NCBI GenBank assembly: GCA_964532405.1
Contig: CAZHIC010000023.1
Location: forward strand, 1-35,007
Reading direction: 5' to 3'
DNA length: 35,007 nucleotides
DNA from: PALSA-1006 sp964532405
GTDB taxonomy: Bacteria; Pseudomonadota; Gammaproteobacteria; Burkholderiales; Gallionellaceae
In this document: piece after piece, positions 7,874 through 14,058 of the stretch
Layout: every line of letters begins with the position of its first letter
Numbering within the stretch: the stretch's first letter is position 1
Program-made: the position numbers and the translations under genes
Notes under the pieces: generated by a model
The model's database searches: none
Seen by the model: the letters and a program-made list of their open reading frames with translations, nothing else
Told to the model about the DNA's origin: nothing

Positions 7874-8424
7874 CATGTCCTCTCTTTTGATCGGCGTATA
7901 CGACGCCTGTATAACTCCCATAACACCCAGCCACGCCAACCCAAACGCACCCCAAAATATCCCAGCACGGAAAGAGAAATCGCCAACAAAGGGAGTCCGA
8001 TGGCGAATGCCTTACCGAGCGAGACAGTCCAGTATATCAATGGCGAGAACCAGTCATTCCAATGCAATTCCGGCATGATGATCGGCGCTAAAGCATTCCC
8101 ATTCAGCCCTAACACCCATGCGCCTAGCTCATACGCCAACAAGTACAGCGGGAGAATAGTGAAAGGATTGGTGTAAAGTGTAGCGAACAAAGCGATAGGT
8201 AAATTGACACGAAATAACACCGCCAATAAGGCGGCCCCCAGCATCTGCAACGGCCCCGGGATCAAACCGCAGAACAACCCTACCGCCACGCCACCGGCCA
8301 CCGAGCGTCGATGCAGATGCCACAGATTCGGATGTTGCAGCCAATGAGCGACAGGCCGCAACCATCTGTGCTGCTGGATGGCTTGCTGGCTCGGCAGGTA
8401 ATTTTTGAAATATTTTTTCGGCAC
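7873..8424 (-). CDS. DUF2062 integral membrane protein
   Basis: Member of the DUF2062 family (COG3216) of unknown function. Family signatures are VAGGVAVGLFCGLIPGPLQM near the N-terminus, then PIALFATLYTNPFTILPLYL, followed by further hydrophobic segments, giving about three membrane helices and a basic C-terminal tail (RRRIRRSKERT). The chosen start is GTG at 8424, giving MPKKYFKNYLP, which matches the usual short basic start and a length of 183 residues. Upstream ATGs at 8511/8508 have no ribosome binding site. The gene overlaps the msrA start, so the two are probably co-transcribed. Confidence 0.8.
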   Translation of the reverse strand: MPKKYFKNYLPSQQAIQQHRWLRPVAHWLQHPNLWHLHRRSVAGGVAVGLFCGLIPGPLQMLGAALLAVLFRVNLPIALFATLYTNPFTILPLYLLAYELGAWVLGLNGNALAPIIMPELHWNDWFSPLIYWTVSLGKAFAIGLPLLAISLSVLGYFGVRLGWRGWVLWELYRRRIRRSKERT

Positions 8425-8581
8425 TGTATATTTGCTTCTGGAAAACCTTCGCCAGAGAAGTCGGCTAATTACGGTAAATATACCAAAAAATGCAGCTCCA
8501 TGAAGCATCATGATTAGTGTTAGTGCTTGCCATTCCCTGTGTTTTTATAAACAATGGCGGCATCTAACAGGAGTTCATTTG

Positions 8582-9037
8582 ATGTCGAATCAGGCCGTAC
8601 CGGATTTCACTCTGCCCGCCACTGGCGGTGTCGATTTCACGCTTCACCCCATCCGCAGCAAATCGTTGGCGATCTATTTCTATCCCAAGGACAACACGCC
8701 GGGTTGTACCACCGAGGCGCAGCAGTTCCGCGAGTTGTATGGCGAATTTCTTATGGCGGGGTGCGAGATTGTCGGCATCTCGCGCGACAGCATCAAGTCG
8801 CACGAAAATTTCAAAGCCAAGTTCGACCTCCCTTTCGACCTACTCTCCGATGCGGACGAGACGGCATGCAATCTGTTCGGTGTGATGAAGCAAAAAATGA
8901 TGTACGGTAAACAGGTTCGCGGCATTGAGCGCAGTACGTTCGTGCTCGACAACAAAGGCATTATCCGCAAAGAATGGCGTGGCCTCAAAGCCGATGGTCA
9001 CGCTCAAGAAGTTCTCTCGTTCGTACAAACTCTGTAA
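8582..9037 (+). CDS. bcp: Thiol peroxidase of the Bcp/PrxQ type
   Basis: Thioredoxin-fold peroxiredoxin that reduces peroxides. The 151-residue protein has the FYPKDNTPGCTTEA active site with peroxidatic C42. The resolving cysteine usually found five residues later in Bcp/PrxQ is a glutamine (Q47), so this would act as a 1-Cys enzyme or use a distant cysteine (GCEIVG or ACNLF). AGGAG lies 8 bases before ATG 8582, which decides the start against an upstream in-frame ATG at 8510. phoH follows 8 bases after the stop, suggesting an operon. Confidence 0.94.
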   Translation: MSNQAVPDFTLPATGGVDFTLHPIRSKSLAIYFYPKDNTPGCTTEAQQFRELYGEFLMAGCEIVGISRDSIKSHENFKAKFDLPFDLLSDADETACNLFGVMKQKMMYGKQVRGIERSTFVLDNKGIIRKEWRGLKADGHAQEVLSFVQTL

Positions 9038-9045
9038 GGAGCAAC

Positions 9046-10464
9046 ATGCCAACTCGCAAAGCAGTTCCCGCCAAAAGAAGCACCGACACCAAGCTGTTCG
9101 TACTGGATACCAACGTGCTGATGCATGACCCGACCAGCCTGTTTCGTTTTGAAGAGCACGACATCTATCTGCCGATGTTCGTGCTGGAAGAGCTGGACAA
9201 CAACAAAAAAGGCATGACCGAAGTGGCGCGCAATGCACGTCAGGCCAGCCGTTTTATGGATAGCCTGATCACTGAGGGCATTAACATCGAAGAAGGTGTG
9301 CCCTTGCAAGCGCAGGGGAACAAGAATGCAACCGGCCGTTTGTTTCTGCAAACCCAATTCATAGACCATCAGTTACCGGAAAATTTAGCCAACGGCAAAG
9401 CGGACAACGCCATCCTCGGCGTGGTCATGTTCCTGCACAAGCAGCAGCCGCAGCGTGAAGTCACGCTGGTCAGCAAAGACATCAACATGCGCATCAAAGC
9501 GCGTGCACTGGGTCTGAATGCACAGGATTACTTCAACGACAAAGTACTGGAAGACACCGACCTGCTCTACACCGGCATGCTGCCCCTGCCCGCCGATTTT
9601 TGGGACACGCACGGCAAAGATATGCAGTCCGGCTTGCAGGGTACCCACACGTTCTATCACCTGAAAGGGCCGCTGTGCCGCGACATGCTGGTGAACGAGT
9701 TCGTGTATCAAGAGGCTAGCACTCCGCCTTTTTATGCCGTCGTCACGGCACAGGAAAGCAATGCCGCCACCTTGCGCACGCTCACCGATTACACCCACAC
9801 TAAAAACTCCATCTGGGGTATCACTGCGCGCAACCGTGAGCAGAATTTTGTGCTCAATCTGCTGATGAATCCCGAGATCGATTTCGTCACCCTGCTGGGC
9901 CAAGCGGGTACCGGCAAGACCTTGCTCACATTGGCTGCGGGTCTGATGCAAACACTGGAGAGCAAGCTCTATTCCGAGATCATCATGACCCGCGTCACCG
10001 TGCCGGTGGGTGAGGACATCGGTTTCTTGCCCGGCACGGAAGAAGAGAAGATGTCACCGTGGATGGGCGCCTTGGATGACAACTTGGACGTGCTGAACAA
10101 AGTCGACGAAGAAGGCGGTGAGTGGGGACGCGCCGCAACGCGCGATCTGATCCGTTCGCGCATCAAAATCAAATCGCTCAATTTCATGCGTGGTCGTACC
10201 TTTCTCAATAAATATCTCATCATCGACGAGGCGCAGAACTTAACGCCGAAACAGATGAAGACGCTCATCACCCGCGCCGGCCCCGGCACCAAGGTGGTGT
10301 GCATGGGCAACATCGCGCAGATCGACACGCCTTACCTCACCGAGGGTAGCTCCGGTCTGACTTACGTGGTGGACAGGTTCAAAGGCTGGGCGCACAGCGG
10401 CCACGTCACGTTACAACGCGGCGAACGTTCCAGACTGGCGGATCACGCGGCTGAAGTTCTCTAA
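9046..10464 (+). CDS. PIN-PhoH family protein (PhoH2-like RNase/helicase)
   Basis: 472 residues with two domains. Residues about 15-150 are a PIN nuclease domain (KLFVLDTNVLMHDP, VLEELDNNKKG, LVSKDINMR). Residues about 265-470 are a PhoH ATPase with Walker A GQAGTGKT (285-292) and Walker B LIIDEAQN (391-398). The PIN-PhoH architecture corresponds to PhoH2 proteins, described as sequence-specific RNA helicase/RNases; plain PhoH lacks the PIN domain. The start ATG 9046 follows AAGGAG closely. The gene ends at an inverted repeat at 10476-10560. Confidence 0.92.
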   Translation: MPTRKAVPAKRSTDTKLFVLDTNVLMHDPTSLFRFEEHDIYLPMFVLEELDNNKKGMTEVARNARQASRFMDSLITEGINIEEGVPLQAQGNKNATGRLFLQTQFIDHQLPENLANGKADNAILGVVMFLHKQQPQREVTLVSKDINMRIKARALGLNAQDYFNDKVLEDTDLLYTGMLPLPADFWDTHGKDMQSGLQGTHTFYHLKGPLCRDMLVNEFVYQEASTPPFYAVVTAQESNAATLRTLTDYTHTKNSIWGITARNREQNFVLNLLMNPEIDFVTLLGQAGTGKTLLTLAAGLMQTLESKLYSEIIMTRVTVPVGEDIGFLPGTEEEKMSPWMGALDDNLDVLNKVDEEGGEWGRAATRDLIRSRIKIKSLNFMRGRTFLNKYLIIDEAQNLTPKQMKTLITRAGPGTKVVCMGNIAQIDTPYLTEGSSGLTYVVDRFKGWAHSGHVTLQRGERSRLADHAAEVL

Positions 10465-10475
10465 ATGCAAGTCCA

Positions 10476-10560
10476 CCACAGAGGCACAGAGACACAGAGG
10501 AAGTCAAAACCAGAATACTGCTTTGCTTCTGATTTTCTCTGTGCCTCTGTGTCTCTGTGG
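10476..10560. repeat. Long inverted repeat filling phoH-msrB gap
   Basis: Arms 10476-10499 and 10537-10560 pair at 22 of 24 positions; both are built from CACAGAG steps. The interior also pairs imperfectly (AAAACCAGAA with TTCTGATTTT), so the unit folds as a long stem. It occupies nearly the whole 111-base gap. There is no clear poly-T after the stem, so it is more likely a dispersed palindromic repeat than a terminator. Confidence 0.85.
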
Positions 10561-10575
10561 TAAAAGGTTTTAACC

Positions 10576-10974
10576 ATGACAAAATTCCCGCTCGACAAGA
10601 CCGATTCCGAATGGCGCGAAGAACTAACGCCGGATCAATTTAATATCTGCCGCGAATGCGGCACCGAACCCGCATTTTCCGGCGAATATTGGGATTGCCA
10701 CGACATCGGCGTCTACCGCTGTGTTTGCTGCGGCACGCCGCTTTTCGATTCGGAAACCAAGTACGAATCGGGCACCGGCTGGCCGAGTTTCTGGCAACCC
10801 ATCGCCGAAGAAACGCTGATATTCAGCGAGGACGACCCGCTCGGCATGGATCGCGTCGAGGTCTCCTGCGCCAAATGCGACGCACATCTTGGCCATGTAT
10901 TCCAGGATGGCCCCAACCCAACCGGACTGCGCTACTGTATCAACTCCGCCTCGCTCGCTCTCGACAGAAATTAA
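10576..10974 (+). CDS. msrB: Peptide methionine-R-sulfoxide reductase (MsrB)
   Basis: Repairs the R epimer of methionine sulfoxide, complementing MsrA. 132 residues with GTEPAFSGEYWD, zinc ligands C49/C52 and C98/C101, the DAHLGHVFQDGP signature and catalytic C121 in RYCINSASL. The usual resolving cysteine in the GxGWPSF loop is a threonine here (SGTGWPSF), so regeneration must use another cysteine (C25, C28 or C41) or an external thiol. ATG 10576 is preceded by AAGG about 8 bases away. Confidence 0.95.
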   Translation: MTKFPLDKTDSEWREELTPDQFNICRECGTEPAFSGEYWDCHDIGVYRCVCCGTPLFDSETKYESGTGWPSFWQPIAEETLIFSEDDPLGMDRVEVSCAKCDAHLGHVFQDGPNPTGLRYCINSASLALDRN

Positions 10975-10977
10975 TGA

Positions 10978-11030
10978 TGGATATCGCGAAGCCTGCCCCG
11001 AGCAAAGCCGAAGGGCTCAACCCATCCTAC
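10978..11030. repeat. Degenerate dispersed repeat between msrB and yciB
   Basis: The 70-base gap holds a CCTGCCCCGAGC...GCCGAAGGGC stretch. Its two halves are partly self-complementary and resemble a repeat commonly scattered in environmental proteobacterial genomes (from general knowledge). Only one copy is seen here, so this assignment is tentative. Confidence 0.35.
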
Positions 11031-11044
11031 ATTCGACCTTTGCC

Positions 11045-11590
11045 ATGAAAATCTTATTCGACCTGTTCCCCGTTATTCTATTTTTCCTCGTCTTCAAATT
11101 CTTCGGCGTGTACGCGGCAACGGCTTCCGCCATCGCCGCAACCTTTGCCCAAGTTGCCTGGGTCAAATATCGCCACGGCAAAGTAGACACCATGCTGTGG
11201 GTAAGCTTGGGCATCATCGTGGTCTTCGGCGGCGCAACTTTACTGCTGCACGATGAGACCTTCATCAAATGGAAACCTACCGTGCTCTACTGGTTCTTCG
11301 CCTCAGCGCTATTGTTCTCGCGCGCGCTGTTCGGCAAGAACCTGATGCGCTCGCTGCTGCAAGAAAAAATGACCCTGCCCGACCCGGTATGGCATCAACT
11401 CAACCTCGCGTGGAGCGGCTTCTTCGCCGTGCTGGGCATCGTCAATCTTTACGTGGCCTTCAACTATTCGCTGGATGCATGGGTCAACTTCAAACTGTTC
11501 GGCGCAACCAGCATGATGCTGGTGTTCATCCTGTTACAGGCAGCGGTGCTATCCAAATATATGGAAGAAGACAAAAAGGAGAAGCAGTAA
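11045..11590 (+). CDS. yciB: Inner membrane septation protein YciB/IspZ
   Basis: 181-residue polytopic membrane protein of the YciB/IspZ family, linked to cell envelope synthesis and septation. It opens with the family N-terminus MKILFDLFPVILFFLVFKFF and carries about five hydrophobic segments, the FGGATLLLHDETFIKWKPTV loop and the WFFASALLFS and WSGFFAVLGIVNLYVAF segments. The tail is charged (SKYMEEDKKEKQ). Its stop overlaps the next start (TAATG), so translation with yciI is probably coupled. No good Shine-Dalgarno is visible before the ATG. Confidence 0.94.
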   Translation: MKILFDLFPVILFFLVFKFFGVYAATASAIAATFAQVAWVKYRHGKVDTMLWVSLGIIVVFGGATLLLHDETFIKWKPTVLYWFFASALLFSRALFGKNLMRSLLQEKMTLPDPVWHQLNLAWSGFFAVLGIVNLYVAFNYSLDAWVNFKLFGATSMMLVFILLQAAVLSKYMEEDKKEKQ

Positions 11591-11892
11591 TGCTTTACGC
11601 CATCATCGGACAAATCTTTCCTGACTGCCTAGAAAAACGTAAAGCGGCACGCCCTGCACACGTTGCCCGCTTGCAAACGTTGCAGACTGAAGGGCGCTTA
11701 ATTCTCGCCGGCCCCTTCCCTGCCGTGGACGCGAACGATCCCGGAGCAGCCGGCTTTACCGGAAGCTTGATCGTGGCGGAATTTGCCAACTTGAGCGATG
11801 CCCGAAGCTGGGCAGAGGCCGACCCTTATGTGAGCGGCGAGGTTTACAAGTCGGTATCCGTACAGCCCTTCGTGAAAACTTTTCCCGCATGA
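11590..11892 (+). CDS. yciI: YciI family protein
   Basis: 100-residue YciI-like protein of the ferredoxin-like alpha-beta barrel group. It shows MLYAIIGQ, RPAHVARLQTLQTEGRLILA, GPFPAVDANDPGAAGFTGSL, the DARSWAEADPYVSGEVYKSV helix with conserved D-P-Y, and a C-terminal VQPFVKTF. The biochemical role of the family is unsettled. It overlaps yciB by one base and bolA by four bases (ATGA), the tightest part of this operon. Confidence 0.92.
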   Translation: MLYAIIGQIFPDCLEKRKAARPAHVARLQTLQTEGRLILAGPFPAVDANDPGAAGFTGSLIVAEFANLSDARSWAEADPYVSGEVYKSVSVQPFVKTFPA

Positions 11893-12152
11893 CTACCATT
11901 GAGAAATTGCGCGAACGCCTCGCAGAATTACACCCCACGCACATCGACATCGTCGACGAGAGCCACCTCCATGCCGGGCATGAAGGTGCCCGCTCCGGCG
12001 GCGGGCATTACAAGCTGCACATTGTTTCGCCCCAGTTCGCAGGCCTTAACACTCTGGCGCGGCATCGTGTGATATATTCCGCGCTCGGGGAAATGATGCG
12101 GCAAGAAATTCACGCGCTAAACATCCAAGCTTTAACGCCGAATCAAATTTAA
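11889..12152 (+). CDS. bolA: BolA family protein
   Basis: 87-residue BolA/IbaG-type protein, a partner of monothiol glutaredoxins in iron-sulfur trafficking and a regulator of envelope and morphology genes. Recognisable parts are the N-terminal helix IEKLRERLAELHPTHIDIVD, the candidate metal-ligand loop HLHAGHEGARSGGGHYKLHI and the HRVIYSALGEMMRQEIHALNI helix with invariant histidine-arginine. Start ATG 11889 overlaps the yciI stop by four bases. A PpiC gene follows after 27 bases. Confidence 0.94.
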   Translation: MTTIEKLRERLAELHPTHIDIVDESHLHAGHEGARSGGGHYKLHIVSPQFAGLNTLARHRVIYSALGEMMRQEIHALNIQALTPNQI

Positions 12153-12179
12153 TAATTTAATTTACTAAGGACCAATACG

Positions 12180-12983
12180 ATGCTAAAACCTTCCAACATT
12201 GCAGCCCTAGCTTTACTGGCAGCGATCACCGCCAACACAGTCCATGCAGCCGGAGCAGTGGCCGAACAAGACAAAAATACCGTCGCCACCGTTAACGGCG
12301 TAGCCATCCCGCAAGCGCGTATCGACATGCGCATCAAGGTGGCAGCCCAACAAGGCCAGCCCGACAGCCCGGAGATGCGTAAAGCGATCCGCGATGATCT
12401 GATCAACCTCGAAGTCATCTCGCAAGAAGCGCTCAAAAAAGGCTTAGACAAACAACCCGAGGTCGTCCAACAGATCGAACTGACCAAGCAGAGCGCGTTG
12501 GCTGGCGCATTCGTGCAAGACTATGCCAAGACCCACCCCATCAGCGAAGAGGCACTCAAAAAAGAATATGAGAATCTGAAGAGCCGCGTTGGCAATAAGG
12601 AATTCAAGGTCGCGCACATTCTGGTTGAGAGCGAAGACCAAGCCAAGAAAGTCGCCGCTGAAGTGAAGAAAGGCAAGTTCGCCAAGATCGCCAAAGAAAA
12701 ATCCAAGGATCCCGGCTCCAAAGACAAGGGCGGCGATTTGGGCTGGACCGTTCCTTCCAACTTCGTGCAGCCTTTCGGCGAAGCGCTCCTGAAGCTTAGC
12801 AAAGGCCAAGTCAGCGCCCCGGTACAAACCCAGTTCGGCTGGCACATCATCAAGCTGGAAGATACCCGCGAATTGAAAGTTCCGGTTTATGAAGAAGTAA
12901 AACCGAATCTGGAAAAGCGCTTGCAACAGCAAGCCATTCAGGATGCGATCAAGTCTCTGCGCGCCAACGCCAAGATCGACTGA
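12180..12983 (+). CDS. Periplasmic parvulin-type peptidyl-prolyl isomerase
   Basis: 267 residues: a signal peptide (residues 1-23, ALALLAAITANTVHA), a SurA/PrsA-like N-terminal helical region, and a parvulin domain at about 140-235 (KVAHILVESEDQAKKVAAEV, KDPGSKDKGGDLGW, VSAPVQTQFGWHIIKLED). The GGDLGW and FGWHIIK motifs are the parvulin hallmark. Predicted to assist folding of periplasmic or outer membrane proteins. AAGGA precedes ATG 12180, and the gene ends in a strong terminator at 13004-13033, closing the yciB-yciI-bolA-ppiC unit. Confidence 0.94.
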   Translation: MLKPSNIAALALLAAITANTVHAAGAVAEQDKNTVATVNGVAIPQARIDMRIKVAAQQGQPDSPEMRKAIRDDLINLEVISQEALKKGLDKQPEVVQQIELTKQSALAGAFVQDYAKTHPISEEALKKEYENLKSRVGNKEFKVAHILVESEDQAKKVAAEVKKGKFAKIAKEKSKDPGSKDKGGDLGWTVPSNFVQPFGEALLKLSKGQVSAPVQTQFGWHIIKLEDTRELKVPVYEEVKPNLEKRLQQQAIQDAIKSLRANAKID

Positions 12984-13003
12984 AGCAGTCTTGCATCACG
13001 CGT

Positions 13004-13033
13004 AAAAAAGGCGACCTGCGGGTCGCTTTTTTT
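13004..13033 (+). terminator. Intrinsic terminator after ppiC-type gene
   Basis: Stem GCGACC (13011-13016) / GGTCGC (13021-13026), loop TGCG, seven T residues after and six A residues before. It can also serve the convergent serB. Confidence 0.93.
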
Positions 13034-13059
13034 ATTCCTCCAATCAGCTCAACAACAGC

Positions 13060-13893
13060 TCACGCGAGCAGATTCACCAACCCGTTCAGCCCCACAAAAT
13101 TAAACGCGAAACTCGCTTGGGTACGCACGATAGGTTTGGCGTGGTAAGCGATGCTCGTACCCGCTTGTGCCATCATTTTCAAGTCGTTTGCCCCGTCGCC
13201 CATCGCGATGACTTGCTCGGGGTGCAGCTCTAATTCTGCGCGGGTATGGTTCAGCCAGTTCGCTTTGGCTTGCGCGTCAAGAATGTCGCCGAGCACCTGT
13301 CCGGTGAGCTTGCCGTCGATGATCTCCAGCGTGTTGGCCTGCGCGAAATCGAGACCAAGGCGCGCCTGTAGACGTGCGGTAAAAAAAGTAAAGCCGCCGG
13401 AAACCAACAGCGTCTTGATGCCGTGCTTCTGCAGCTCCGCCAACATGAGTTCTGCCCCGGGATTCAGTTGCAGGCGTTCGTCGTACACGCGCTGCAGCGC
13501 GCCCTCCTCCAAACCTTCCAGCAACGCCACACGGCGGCGCAGGCTCTCGGCAAAGTCGATCTCGCCGCGCATCGCCGCTTCGGTGATCGCCGACACTTGC
13601 GGTTTCAATCCCTGCATGTCGGCAATCTCGTCGATGCACTCGATGCTGATAAGCGTGGAGTCCATATCCATCACCACCAGACCGAAGTCGTCCAGATGCA
13701 GACTGGGTCGCACAAAACCGTAATCTAGCTGATGTTCATAGCAAAACATCGGCACGCCGTCGTGCGGCTTGACACCACACAAACGGTAAGCGTGCGTGCC
13801 AACCTGTTCGATGCGGGAGGCTAGAGACAAGCTGACTAGGCGATCCAGATGTGCGGCGGGAATATCGTGTACAGCTTGAATAATGAGATTCAT
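13060..13893 (-). CDS. serB: Phosphoserine phosphatase
   Basis: Final step of serine synthesis, hydrolysing L-phosphoserine. 277 residues: an ACT-like N-terminal region (1-70), then a HAD phosphatase with nucleophile motif DMDST (76-80), LLVSGGFTFF (motif II), and MGDGANDLKMMAQAG (motif IV). The C-terminus is FAFNFVGLNGLVNLLA. ATG 13893 lacks an evident Shine-Dalgarno, being preceded by an AT-rich stretch. A shrunken copy of the last part of this gene is found upstream of nrdJ at 17029-17166. Confidence 0.96.
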   Translation of the reverse strand: MNLIIQAVHDIPAAHLDRLVSLSLASRIEQVGTHAYRLCGVKPHDGVPMFCYEHQLDYGFVRPSLHLDDFGLVVMDMDSTLISIECIDEIADMQGLKPQVSAITEAAMRGEIDFAESLRRRVALLEGLEEGALQRVYDERLQLNPGAELMLAELQKHGIKTLLVSGGFTFFTARLQARLGLDFAQANTLEIIDGKLTGQVLGDILDAQAKANWLNHTRAELELHPEQVIAMGDGANDLKMMAQAGTSIAYHAKPIVRTQASFAFNFVGLNGLVNLLA

Positions 13894-13911
13894 ATAATTA
13901 ATTAAAAAACT

Positions 13912-14041
13912 TTAGCCACTGATTTACATAGATGGACACGGATTATAAAAAAAACCAATTCAATTGACCGACGGCATCTTCCTGACAAATAAATTTCTTC
14001 AAGAAACTTATCCGTGCTTATCAGTGTTCATCCGTGGCTAA
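13912..14041. repeat. Inverted repeat filling serB-nrdJ gap
   Basis: Outer arms 13912-13943 and 14010-14041 match at 24 of 32 positions when one is reverse-complemented. The ends are perfect (TTAGCCAC and CACGGAT). The arms contain GATG/GTTCATC steps typical of a dispersed repeat common in environmental bacteria. It fills almost the entire 165-base space between nrdJ and serB. Confidence 0.8.
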
Positions 14042-14058
14042 TTAAAGACTTAAGACAC

